Of a DNA stretch of 33,675 nucleotides, positions 17,310-25,476 are shown piece after piece. Position 1 is the stretch's first letter. The number at the start of each line of letters is the position of its first letter. A program made the position numbers and the translations under genes. The notes below the pieces were generated by a model. That model searched no databases. It was not told the origin of the DNA and worked only from the letters and a program-made list of their open reading frames with translations. Source of the DNA: CAZTKP01 sp964614215 (lineage in GTDB: Bacteria > UBP6 > UBA1177); the NCBI GenBank assembly GCA_964614215.1, contig CAZTKP010000008.1, positions 1 through 33,675 of the forward strand. The letters are read 5' to 3'.

Positions 17310-17367
17310 AAAACACCGCAAGCCAGACAGCAGGATTTGAAGTAAAATCCACACGATGTTTCAGATG
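17310..17367. repeat. 58-bp direct repeat, copy 2
   Basis: Identical to 16322-16379 and in the same orientation, 90 bp before the dinD ATG at 17220. Together the copies bracket dinD and its promoter. The 118 bases from here to the next gene at 17486 contain no other recognised element. Confidence 0.9.
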
Positions 17368-17485
17368 TTTCGGGATATTCAGAAAATCCCTTTTTGCTCT
17401 CCTCCGATACAAATTTTTCAAAAAGCTTGCCTGCCAATTTGGTATCTCCAGACTTTGTAGAAAGAAATTCTGAGGTACAGGAAAT

Positions 17486-17959
17486 ATGGGCACTATTTCT
17501 TTAACAGATTTAATAAGAGAGCTGGGTTACCAAGATGTTTCCGGCCTAAGGAACTGGATAAGAGGTATAATAAAAGATAAGGAGGATTTTAATAAAAGAT
17601 TTTCCCCTCAACATAACGGTATCGGACGGAGACCGGAAAAATTCCTTGTCTACAACAACCGTGAAACAAGAGTTTTCGTTGATAATTTGTGCTTTCTTAA
17701 ACCTTACATGAGCTTTTTTTCAAAATGCACAGAATATTCAAAACAGTTCTCACCTTATCTTATTCTGAAAAACGGACATCATCTTGATGACTTCTGTGAC
17801 AAAAAAGACAAACTGATAAAAAAACTGCAACGAAATAAAGAGGTTTCAATTGAAGCGATTAAAGACTTTGAAAATTTTATAACAATTCTTGAAAACAACG
17901 AATTTATTGATATAACCAGAGAAAGTATTAAAAATCTCAACATGTTGAGAGGTAAATAA
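17486..17959 (+). CDS. Unknown protein, short paralogue of the next gene
   Basis: I do not recognise a named family. The 157-residue product is co-linear with residues 1-150 of the following gene: LGYQDVSGLRNWIRGIIKDKE against LGYENSVELANWITGILKDKE (in parts), VDNLCFLK (65-72) against VDNLCILK, and IDITRES (141-147) against IDITKKS. It looks all helical, with an N-terminal region (residues 6-33) that could be a helix-turn-helix or protein-binding module; that is a guess. It has no signal peptide or membrane helix. Its stop is one base before the ATG of the next gene, so the two are coupled. It either is a stand-alone copy of the domain or a truncated duplicate. AGGA or GAGG upstream gives a weak ribosome binding site. 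Confidence 0.75.
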   Translation: MGTISLTDLIRELGYQDVSGLRNWIRGIIKDKEDFNKRFSPQHNGIGRRPEKFLVYNNRETRVFVDNLCFLKPYMSFFSKCTEYSKQFSPYLILKNGHHLDDFCDKKDKLIKKLQRNKEVSIEAIKDFENFITILENNEFIDITRESIKNLNMLRGK

Positions 17960-17960
17960 C

Positions 17961-19340
17961 ATGATACTTACGGAATTTGTTGAAAGTCTCGGGTATGAAA
18001 ATTCGGTGGAACTTGCCAACTGGATAACGGGAATCCTGAAAGATAAGGAAAAATGCGTATTTAAGAAAATGCTGATAGAAAAAGATCCAATCTTACGCAG
18101 AAGCGGAAAAACAAAAGTTTCCACAGATGCAAAAATTCTGGTTGACAATCTCTGTATTCTGAAACAGTTCATGAAACTCTTTCCTAAAAACTGGGATGAG
18201 GACAACTCTCAACTTTTTCCGCCGTACAGGATACTTAACAATTTAACAGAAAGAAGAAGTCAGCTTAACGATCCTGAAAGACTGAAATCCCGTATAATGC
18301 GTGATATAAGTATTCAGAAACAGACTTTATCCAATCTGGACACCTTCCAGAAACTTATTCAGTCAGAAACAGAAATTGACATCACAAAAAAGAGTCTGAG
18401 AAAGCTTCTTGAAAATTACGCTGATGAAATAAACCTGAAAAACAGCTTCGTGATATCAAAAAAGACTGAAATACCTGATCTTGAAGAAAAACTTGAGAAA
18501 AATCCGGGTGATATATCAACTGCGAAAACACTGGCTGCAAAATATATAGCTATCGGGAAAAATGAAGAGACTGTTGAACTTCTGGAACCGTTAATTAAGG
18601 AAAAACCTGATGATCCTGCGGCAAATGCTGTTTTGTCTCTTGCCTATTTTAAACTGTTTGGTGAAAAGAGTATTGCGTTTGAAAAATTCAGACATCTTGA
18701 AGGAGAACCGTTTCTTGATTCACCAGTGAACTCGGTTGAACAATATCAGAAAGAGCAGTATGAAAATACATGGCAGGAATATGACAGATTCAGAAGATTT
18801 TTTATTGACTCCTGCTTTAAAACCCTCAGTTTGTGGAAAGTTAATCAGAAGATGGAGTTTTATGATTTTGATGAAGAGATTCAGGAACTTGGGTTGACTC
18901 TCGGCTGGTTCCTGCATTATTTTATAGCAGCTCAGAACCCATCTGATTTTATTTATGGTAAAAATAATATTATCATTTTTCTTAAAGAACTTTATTTGAA
19001 AAAGATGCCTTCAGCTACTGATTTCGGTCTTAAATTCTGTACCCGGAACCCTTATTTTGAAGACAATACTGTCCAGCTCAAACTGTTTCTAATATTTAAC
19101 TATTCAGACTCACTCACCAGAAAGGAAAAATCCGCTGTTAACAGGCTGTTTACAGGCACTATAAAAAAATATCCGAAAGGATGGCTTGACTATTTTATTT
19201 ATAGAGGGTACTCGTCAGAGTTAAAAATGTTTCTCGGTGAAAAATCTTTTAAAAACATGATCAGTTTCCTGAAAAGATTTGAGATAGCTAAAATTAAAGA
19301 ACGGTGTGAAAACGCATTAGCTCCAGTTGAAGAAGATTGA
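17961..19340 (+). CDS. Unknown protein: duplicated N-terminal domain plus TPR region
   Basis: The 459-residue product begins with the same roughly 150-residue domain as its upstream neighbour, then has a TPR-like region at about residues 173-245 (PGDISTAKTLAAKYIAIGK, then KPDDPAANAVLSLAYFKLFG) and a further helical C-terminal part of about 200 residues with no motif I recognise. It is predicted cytoplasmic. TPRs usually dock other proteins. GAGAGG lies eight bases before the ATG, inside the end of the upstream gene. It ends three bases from the end of the convergent viaA gene with no room for a terminator, which suggests that the two convergent pairs have been inherited together. A role as partner or client of RavA-ViaA is inferred from position only. 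Confidence 0.78.
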   Translation: MILTEFVESLGYENSVELANWITGILKDKEKCVFKKMLIEKDPILRRSGKTKVSTDAKILVDNLCILKQFMKLFPKNWDEDNSQLFPPYRILNNLTERRSQLNDPERLKSRIMRDISIQKQTLSNLDTFQKLIQSETEIDITKKSLRKLLENYADEINLKNSFVISKKTEIPDLEEKLEKNPGDISTAKTLAAKYIAIGKNEETVELLEPLIKEKPDDPAANAVLSLAYFKLFGEKSIAFEKFRHLEGEPFLDSPVNSVEQYQKEQYENTWQEYDRFRRFFIDSCFKTLSLWKVNQKMEFYDFDEEIQELGLTLGWFLHYFIAAQNPSDFIYGKNNIIIFLKELYLKKMPSATDFGLKFCTRNPYFEDNTVQLKLFLIFNYSDSLTRKEKSAVNRLFTGTIKKYPKGWLDYFIYRGYSSELKMFLGEKSFKNMISFLKRFEIAKIKERCENALAPVEED

Positions 19341-19343
19341 AAA

Positions 19344-20936
19344 TTACAATTTTCTTATGTTTTTCAACAGCTTCAAAACACCTGTCGATTCTTTCGTATT
19401 ATAACTCCAGTTGCTGTCAAACTCCTCTATTACTCCGGAATTTGCAGATTCTCCGATCACAAGGCTATGAAATTTTGTGTGATTCTGTTTAGCATCTTTA
19501 ATTTGTTTTTTTACATTTGATGAAAAATCGGACATAACAAAATCAGAAACCATTATTACATCAGCTTTTTTATAATCCTCAGCTTGTAACATTTTTAAAG
19601 CCTCTTCCATTGCAGGTGAGGCATCTGTTCCACCATGGAAACTCATTAACAAAAAATCAATTACTTTATCAAGAGATTCTTTCAAATCTGTCAAATTCAA
19701 AACCTGTATTCCTGTTGAAAAAGATATTAGGTAACATTTTCTGTTATCTCTTACGGCGATTTTTAAAATTGCAAAGCACAGTGTTTTGGCAACCATTTCA
19801 GGAGTTCCGTGCATTGACCCACTAGTGTCAACACAAATAATAAACGGACCTTTTTTGTCTTCCCGTACTTTTTTCCTTTTATTTTCAAAGATTTCTTCAG
19901 TTAAAAAAAGAGTTTTCGACTGATAATCAAAAGTCTGAAGCTTCTTTTCTGCAAATTTTTTATAAAAAATATCTTCTGTTACTTTATCTGACAGAAGAAC
20001 GGTTTCCGATGGAAGCATACAACTTAGGTCATCACTTTCAACTATTCCTACAAGTTCTGATTTTAAAGCATATTCTATTTTCCATTCCTGTTTTATTTTT
20101 TTATCAAGAAACAATTCTTCTTCATATTCTTTCTCTGCTTTTCTCATTCTTCCAAGCATTTCTGCAAGCTCTTGAATAGACTTATCGTTTTTTAATATAT
20201 CGGCATATCTCTTCAATATGTCAAATCTTGTTTTATGCCATTCGCCAGCACTCAAATCCCATAATCTGCCAAGTTCATTCGTAATGGGCTCCAAAATCTC
20301 CTGCAATTTTATCAGTTCTTCTATTTTTTCATACAAATCCTTACAAAATTCTTTCCGCTCTTTATCAATGAAATCAAGCTCTATTTGAGTTCGTTTTTTT
20401 AAAATCAGTTTCTCCCAAGTATCTATAAAATGCTCTTTTATGCTTTCAAACGAAGTTTTCTCTTTTTTTAATTTATTAGACTCCTCCAGACTTTCCTGAA
20501 ACTCTTTTCTGTAAAATTCAATAGGAATTTCATTCTCCTGATAATTGTTGCCAACATATTCAGATACAGATTTCCAGATTTTAAAAAACTCTTTTAATTT
20601 GTTATGCTTTAATCGGTAGTGCTTAAAATGGTTCAAAAGTTCTTTTTCTTTAAGAAAAGGATCTGATGAGCTTAGCATTTTTTTCTTGGTTTTATTAATA
20701 AACTCTAGAGTTTCTTCTGTAATTTTCTTTGTAATAGTACTGTCTTTACTAGAAAGCTCTTTCATCATCTGATTATTCAGGATTTGATGAATGCTGTCAG
20801 CGAAGTTATCTGTATTCCGGTTAGTTAAATTGAGTTCCTTTTGCGGATTGTTTTGAAGAGAACTGTATATATACTCAACAATAGCCTTTCTATTTTTTTT
20901 GGTGGCTACTACTCCGAATTCAACAAATCTTTTCAT
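19344..20936 (-). CDS. viaA: ViaA-like VWA domain protein
   Basis: The 530-residue product has a long, charged helical N-terminal region (about 1-360) and a C-terminal von Willebrand factor A domain from residue 363: GPFIICVDTSGSMHG with the MIDAS D-x-S-x-S (370-374), FHGGTDAS with Thr437, and VSDF with Asp465. All MIDAS metal ligands are present. The order and sequence match E. coli ViaA, which stimulates RavA; the protein is somewhat longer than the E. coli one. Its ATG overlaps the stop of ravA (ATGA, 20933-20936), so both are made from one transcript. Known RavA-ViaA functions include effects on respiratory complexes and aminoglycoside sensitivity in E. coli. The role here is open. Confidence 0.93.
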   Translation of the reverse strand: MKRFVEFGVVATKKNRKAIVEYIYSSLQNNPQKELNLTNRNTDNFADSIHQILNNQMMKELSSKDSTITKKITEETLEFINKTKKKMLSSSDPFLKEKELLNHFKHYRLKHNKLKEFFKIWKSVSEYVGNNYQENEIPIEFYRKEFQESLEESNKLKKEKTSFESIKEHFIDTWEKLILKKRTQIELDFIDKERKEFCKDLYEKIEELIKLQEILEPITNELGRLWDLSAGEWHKTRFDILKRYADILKNDKSIQELAEMLGRMRKAEKEYEEELFLDKKIKQEWKIEYALKSELVGIVESDDLSCMLPSETVLLSDKVTEDIFYKKFAEKKLQTFDYQSKTLFLTEEIFENKRKKVREDKKGPFIICVDTSGSMHGTPEMVAKTLCFAILKIAVRDNRKCYLISFSTGIQVLNLTDLKESLDKVIDFLLMSFHGGTDASPAMEEALKMLQAEDYKKADVIMVSDFVMSDFSSNVKKQIKDAKQNHTKFHSLVIGESANSGVIEEFDSNWSYNTKESTGVLKLLKNIRKL

Positions 20937-22504
20937 AATGACTCAACTGGTTTATTATTTTCCATGTTTTTGTAATCGTTTTGAGTTTTCCTTATATCTA
21001 TTTCTATTTTCTCAATTTCTCTTTTTGAGTTATTGATGTGGCTTTCTACAATTTCAGCTAAGCCGGAATCAACAAAAAGATTTGTTCTTAAATGTCCAAA
21101 ATCTTTTTTTCTGTACTCCTCCAATTCCTGCTTCTTTTTTCCAGTAAAATCGAGCATTTTCTCAACCTGCTCATTCCATAGTGCCTCAAGTTTAGGATTC
21201 GCCCGCCTGGTTTCTGTTCTCTTTTCTCCGTCTATTCTGGTTTTGATTTTATATTCAGTATGATTGATTTCTAAGCTGAATTCCGAAGAACCTTTTTTTA
21301 TATCATAGTAACTATACTGCTTAATTCTATTCTCACCATAATTATTATAATTCCGATATAAATAAATGTCCTTATCCGAACTATCTAGAGAATCAAAGTC
21401 TTCTTTTTTTATGAATTTTTTATTCTCATCAATTTCTTCTATTTCATAATATTTATCTTCCACTAAAACAGGAACTGTCTTCCTCGTATCTTTTACGAAC
21501 TTCGTTTCTTCTTTAATTTCGTTCTGAAAATCTCTAAGTTCTTCAATGATTCCAGACATATCAACAGAAAAAGAGTATCCGTGTTTCTCAATGGAATTTT
21601 TCACAAAACTGGCAACAATATCCATCTGTTCAACATCATCCCATAAACATTCCCTGATTATAAAACAATCCATCAGATCCACAGATTTTCTATCATTTAG
21701 AAATGCAGACGTTCTCAGTAATCTCACAATCTTGCGCCATCTTCTATCTGAAATGTAAACCTCTTTTTTGTTTGATTCTAAGCCTTTATTGTACTCTGAA
21801 ATATAACTTCTTATAAAATGAATTACATTAAGTATGTTTTCAGGAACCTCTATTTTGTCAATTTCTTTACTCCATTCCCCATATTCCTTTTCAGTAATTT
21901 TCAGATTTTCTTCAATTGAATCTTTATAAGAATTTAACTGTTTCGATATCATATTATTGAAATTGTTTTTATCACTTACTCCTTCAACTGTTAAGCGAAT
22001 CAGGAATCTATCCCAAAGAGCGTCAAGACCTTCTCCTGTTGCAGGCAATTCATTTGATGCTGAAATAAGAGCTTTCATCGGAATTTTTATTTCCTGTTCT
22101 CCGTTTCTATAAATCTTTTCATTTACAACAGTCAGGAGTGCATTCTGAATGGAAGGTCCGGCTTTCCATATTTCATCAAGGAATACAACATCTGCCGATG
22201 GGAGATAGTTTTTAACAATTCTCTCATATTTATCTTCATTTTTCAGTTTAGAAATAGAAACCGGACCAAAAATCTCATCAGGAGTACTGAAACGATTCAT
22301 AAGGTATTCAAAAGAAGTCCCATCCTTAAAAGCGTATTTCAGTCTTCGTGCTATTAAACTTTTGGCAACTCCCGGGGCTCCAAGCAGAAATATACTTTCT
22401 CCGGCAACTGCAGAAAGTAATGTCATTGAAATTTCCTTTTCTTTCTCAATAACACCATCATTTAATTTCTCTAAAAGTTTTTCAATTTTGTTTCTTACAG
22501 ACAT
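20933..22504 (-). CDS. ravA: RavA-like MoxR family AAA+ ATPase
   Basis: The 523-residue product aligns along the whole AAA+ module with E. coli RavA: Walker A GAPGVAKS (residues 42-49), FEYLMNRFSTPDEIFGPVSI, Walker B VVFLDEIWKAGP (106-117), sensor 1 in SASNELP, an arginine-finger region ALWDRFLIRL, and the ISDRRWRKIVRLLRTSAF sensor 2 part. The C-terminal third is more divergent, as expected of the LARA-type region that binds partners in E. coli. RavA is a hexameric MoxR ATPase with chaperone-like activity and works with ViaA, encoded immediately downstream. AAGGAG lies before the ATG. The upstream lipoprotein gene is on the same strand, 64 bp away, and could contribute read-through transcription. 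Confidence 0.95.
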   Translation of the reverse strand: MSVRNKIEKLLEKLNDGVIEKEKEISMTLLSAVAGESIFLLGAPGVAKSLIARRLKYAFKDGTSFEYLMNRFSTPDEIFGPVSISKLKNEDKYERIVKNYLPSADVVFLDEIWKAGPSIQNALLTVVNEKIYRNGEQEIKIPMKALISASNELPATGEGLDALWDRFLIRLTVEGVSDKNNFNNMISKQLNSYKDSIEENLKITEKEYGEWSKEIDKIEVPENILNVIHFIRSYISEYNKGLESNKKEVYISDRRWRKIVRLLRTSAFLNDRKSVDLMDCFIIRECLWDDVEQMDIVASFVKNSIEKHGYSFSVDMSGIIEELRDFQNEIKEETKFVKDTRKTVPVLVEDKYYEIEEIDENKKFIKKEDFDSLDSSDKDIYLYRNYNNYGENRIKQYSYYDIKKGSSEFSLEINHTEYKIKTRIDGEKRTETRRANPKLEALWNEQVEKMLDFTGKKKQELEEYRKKDFGHLRTNLFVDSGLAEIVESHINNSKREIEKIEIDIRKTQNDYKNMENNKPVESL

Positions 22505-22568
22505 TCATTTCTCCTTTTACATATCAGCAACAATTAAATATTACTAAAATCTATAAAGAATCAATTTT

Positions 22569-23456
22569 TTACCATGCAGGTTTCAGCGAAAGCTCAAATG
22601 ATACTAGTCCTTTTGGATCAGAAAAACTGTCTGAAGTAAATTCTATATTCTGTTCTCTGAAAAGAGACACTTGATTTGACCGATAAGCGCAAATAATATA
22701 ATCATCATCGTCAACAACATCAACATCTTCATCCATAAGACAGAAATAGATGGTTTCGGTTGATGCTTCAAAAAGAACTGTTTCAGAATAATTCCATGTT
22801 GCAGTTGTTGAATCATCCACCGTTCCCGTATTAAAAATAACATCATCTTCAATTTCAAGGGCTGCATAAAGATCGGGCAATCCTCCTGATGGGTCCCAAG
22901 CCTCATTTTCAGGATCTTTTTCTGAGACTTGAGCAGAAATAAAAGTCACTTCCCAGTATTTTCCCCATGGGGTTTGGCAAGTGTTCTGATAACAGAACAT
23001 TGAGTCGTCACAATCATTGTTGTCTACACAGGAGTCATTTTTTACACATTGTCCTGAAGCGGTACAGTCATATCCGCTATTACAGGTTCCGCATGATCCG
23101 CCGCAGCCGTCACTTCCACATTCTCTGCCAGCACAATCAGGCTCACAAGTCGAGTCACCTGTGTCACCACTATTTCCAGAATTACCCGTATCGCCCGTGT
23201 CTCCCGTATTCCCACTGTTGCCTTCATCTAAATAACACTTTCCTGTTGACCAGTCACATCCATCGTAGCAAGTTTCAACTTTCACCCATTCATGAACAGA
23301 ATTACAGATGTAGGAATCTCCGTAACGACATTCGTAAGCACCAGATGCATAGTTGTTACACTCTACAGAACTTTCCTGATCATCCTCTTCTCCGCCACAT
23401 GATGTTACAGAATAAACAACTGTTAGGACCATAAAAGAAATGAAAAAACGTTTCAT
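22569..23456 (-). CDS. Cys-rich lipoprotein with C2-like C-terminal domain
   Basis: The 295-residue product has a lipoprotein signal ending in VTSC (Cys20). Two Cys-rich segments follow: one near 33-75, and one near 107-165 with CAGRECGSDGCGGSCGTC, a motif common in secreted proteins of Myxococcota-like bacteria. They are joined by a spacer of NSG/NTG/DTG triplets encoded by a tandem 9-base pattern. The C-terminal 125 residues (from WEVTFISAQV) alternate strands and include LYAALEI and YFCLMDEDVDVVDDDDYI, resembling a C2-type calcium-binding beta sandwich; this call is tentative. AAGAGG precedes the ATG and is partly within an AT-rich hairpin. It is likely a surface protein. Function is unknown. 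Confidence 0.8.
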   Translation of the reverse strand: MKRFFISFMVLTVVYSVTSCGGEEDDQESSVECNNYASGAYECRYGDSYICNSVHEWVKVETCYDGCDWSTGKCYLDEGNSGNTGDTGDTGNSGNSGDTGDSTCEPDCAGRECGSDGCGGSCGTCNSGYDCTASGQCVKNDSCVDNNDCDDSMFCYQNTCQTPWGKYWEVTFISAQVSEKDPENEAWDPSGGLPDLYAALEIEDDVIFNTGTVDDSTTATWNYSETVLFEASTETIYFCLMDEDVDVVDDDDYIICAYRSNQVSLFREQNIEFTSDSFSDPKGLVSFELSLKPAW

Positions 23457-23465
23457 GGCACACCT

Positions 23466-23500
23466 CTTGAAAATGATAAAATACGTTTTTTATTTTCAGG
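23466..23500 (-). promoter_or_regulatory. AT-rich hairpin covering part of the ribosome binding site
   Basis: Arms CTTGAAAAT (23466-23474) and ATTTTCAGG (23492-23500) pair over nine positions with one wobble. On the transcript of the Cys-rich lipoprotein the 3' arm includes AAG of the AAGAGG site. It could act on translation or as a weak terminator of the upstream operon. Confidence 0.35.
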
Positions 23501-23539
23501 GTACCAAATTGGCATGCAAGAGATTTACGGAAAAAAATC

Positions 23540-23845
23540 CTACTGACCGAAAGTTTCCACTAGAAATGCTATCAGTCTGTTAACGAGATCCTGCCTTGAA
23601 ACAGCGTTATAAAGCGCTGTAACAACAACAGGAATGATAATGAGAAGGAAGTATCTGCCTTCGCTTTCATTTACTTCTTTGATGTAGTTTCTGTCGGGAT
23701 AGAGATCACTTATGCTCAGTTTCTGCCGGAAAGTCTGTTTTCTTTCCTTGATCCTTACACTTGGTTTCCATTCTCTGGATTTTTTCGGCTGATCATCCTC
23801 TTTTGGAACTGTTTCAACCGAATTGTTAAGTGTCAGTTTTGACAT
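23540..23845 (-). CDS. Small membrane protein of unknown function
   Basis: The 101-residue product has a polar, very basic N-terminal half (about residues 15-60) and one hydrophobic helix, YFLLIIIPVVVTALYNAV (about residues 65-82), followed by a short amphipathic end. I do not recognise a family. Its ATG overlaps the pyrG stop by one base (TAATG at 23843-23847), which supports it as a real, translationally coupled gene at the end of the pgk-pyrG operon. Confidence 0.7.
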   Translation of the reverse strand: MSKLTLNNSVETVPKEDDQPKKSREWKPSVRIKERKQTFRQKLSISDLYPDRNYIKEVNESEGRYFLLIIIPVVVTALYNAVSRQDLVNRLIAFLVETFGQ

Positions 23846-25464
23846 TACTTATCCTTTTTCTTTCCGTTCTCGACCGAAGCTTTTATAAATTCCATGAACA
23901 GCGGATGCGGTGCAAAAGGTTTTGATTTAAATTCCGGATGGAACTGGCATCCCACAAACCATGGATGATCTTCTATCTCAACGATCTCTACAAGGCCTGT
24001 CGATTTGTCTTTACCTGTTATCTTCAGACCACTCTCAACAAGTTTTTCCTCAAATTTTGAGTTAAATTCATACCTGTGGCGGTGTCTTTCACTTATTTCT
24101 TCCCTGCCGTAAGCTTCACGTGCATAACTGTTCTTTTCAAGCTGACACTGATATGCACCTAGTCTCATCGTACCGCCCATATCCTTTATTGTCTTCTGTT
24201 CTTCCATAAGGTCTATAACCGGGAACTCGGTGTCTTCATCGAACTCTTTTGAGTTTGCATTTTTCATGCCGGCAACATTTCTGGCGAATTCAATTGTGGC
24301 TATCTGCATTCCCAGACAGATCCCGAAGAACGGAATATTATTTTCTCTTGCAAACTGAACTGCCCTGATCTTTCCTTCGACACCTCTGATACCGAAACCG
24401 CCGGGAACCAGTATTCCGTCAACATTTCTGAGTGTTTCAATATCTTCCTCTCCCTTTTCTATCTTTTCACTGTCGACATAGACAAGGGTTGTGGAGCGTC
24501 TGTTCGCAATTCCTGCATGGATAAGAGCTTCATTAAGACTTTTGTATGACTCTTTGAGATCAACATACTTTCCAACTATTGCAATTGTCACCTTTCCTTC
24601 AGGATTCTTAATATTGGAATTGATCTTTTCCCACTTCTGAAGCCCTGCACTTCTTGACCAGATGTTGAGATACTTCGCTATGATCTCGTCAACTCCCTGG
24701 CGACTGTAAAGCAGAGGCAGTTCGTAGATGTTACCTACATCGGTTGCAGAAAAAACAGCTTCTTTCTTCACGTTACAGAAAAGACTTATCTTCTCTCTCA
24801 TTTCTTCAGAGATCGGCTTTTCACATCTGCAAAGAAGAATATCGGGAACAATACCGATAGCTCTCAGTTCCTTGACACTGTGCTGAGTGGGTTTTGTCTT
24901 GAACTCGCCCGCAGCTTTTATATGAGGAACAAGAGTGAGATGAATATAAAGAACATTTTCTCTGCCGACATCAAAAGCGAACTGTCTTATCGCCTCAAGG
25001 AAAGGAAGACTTTCGATGTCTCCGACCGTTCCTCCGATCTCGACAAGAACTATATCAGCCGTCTTCCCTAAATACGTGAATTTACTCTTTATCTCATTGG
25101 TTATATGTGGGATGACCTGAACTGTTTTTCCAAGATATTCTCCGCGACGCTCCTTGTTAAGAACTGAATCATAGATCTGTCCGGTAGTGAAGTTGTTGTT
25201 CTTTGTCAGAGTCACATCACAGAATCTTTCGTAATGACCAAGATCAAGATCTGTCTCGGCACCGTCATCCGTTACAAAGACCTCTCCATGCTGAAAAGGA
25301 CTCATTGTTCCCGGGTCAACATTGATGTAGGGATCACACTTAAGAAGATTCACCTTGATACCCCTGCTTTCCAGTAGAGCACCTATCGTTGTTGATGCTA
25401 TACCTTTTCCAAGAGATGAAACAACTCCTCCGGTAATAAAAATGTACTTGGTTTTCTGACTCAT
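23845..25464 (-). CDS. pyrG: CTP synthase
   Basis: The 539-residue product is a full-length CTP synthase, which converts UTP, ATP and glutamine to CTP in the cytoplasm. The synthetase domain starts YIFITGGVVSSLGKGI with the P-loop, and has VEIGGTVGDIESLPF and HLTLVP. The glutamine amidotransferase domain has the nucleophile Cys in FFGICLGMQ and the His-Glu pair in CQFHPEF. I choose the ATG at 25464 because AGGAG (25474-25478) lies nine bases before it; the in-frame TTG at 25470 would be only three bases from that site. The AGGAG overlaps the end of pgk, showing tight operon packing. Confidence 0.97.
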   Translation of the reverse strand: MSQKTKYIFITGGVVSSLGKGIASTTIGALLESRGIKVNLLKCDPYINVDPGTMSPFQHGEVFVTDDGAETDLDLGHYERFCDVTLTKNNNFTTGQIYDSVLNKERRGEYLGKTVQVIPHITNEIKSKFTYLGKTADIVLVEIGGTVGDIESLPFLEAIRQFAFDVGRENVLYIHLTLVPHIKAAGEFKTKPTQHSVKELRAIGIVPDILLCRCEKPISEEMREKISLFCNVKKEAVFSATDVGNIYELPLLYSRQGVDEIIAKYLNIWSRSAGLQKWEKINSNIKNPEGKVTIAIVGKYVDLKESYKSLNEALIHAGIANRRSTTLVYVDSEKIEKGEEDIETLRNVDGILVPGGFGIRGVEGKIRAVQFARENNIPFFGICLGMQIATIEFARNVAGMKNANSKEFDEDTEFPVIDLMEEQKTIKDMGGTMRLGAYQCQLEKNSYAREAYGREEISERHRHRYEFNSKFEEKLVESGLKITGKDKSTGLVEIVEIEDHPWFVGCQFHPEFKSKPFAPHPLFMEFIKASVENGKKKDK

Positions 25465-25476
25465 CTTCAACTACTC

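Noticed and set aside
16322..17367. True integron attC sites
   Set aside because: The terminal AAC/GTT bases fit, but the flanking purine/pyrimidine R-box consensus does not, and no integrase gene is visible. Kept only as a resemblance.
16322..17367. CRISPR array
   Set aside because: Only two repeat copies, almost 1 kb apart with a gene between them, and no cas genes.
17302..17493. Small minus-strand open frame across repeat copy 2, sharing KHRVDFTSNPAVWL with a frame over copy 1
   Set aside because: The shared peptide is just the translation of the 58-bp repeat; the flanks differ and no ribosome binding site is present. The repeat itself is reported.
22967..23434. 155-codon open frame opposite the Cys-rich lipoprotein gene
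   Set aside because: His/Tyr/Ser-rich translation arises from reading the Cys/Asp/Gly-rich gene backwards; no start signal.
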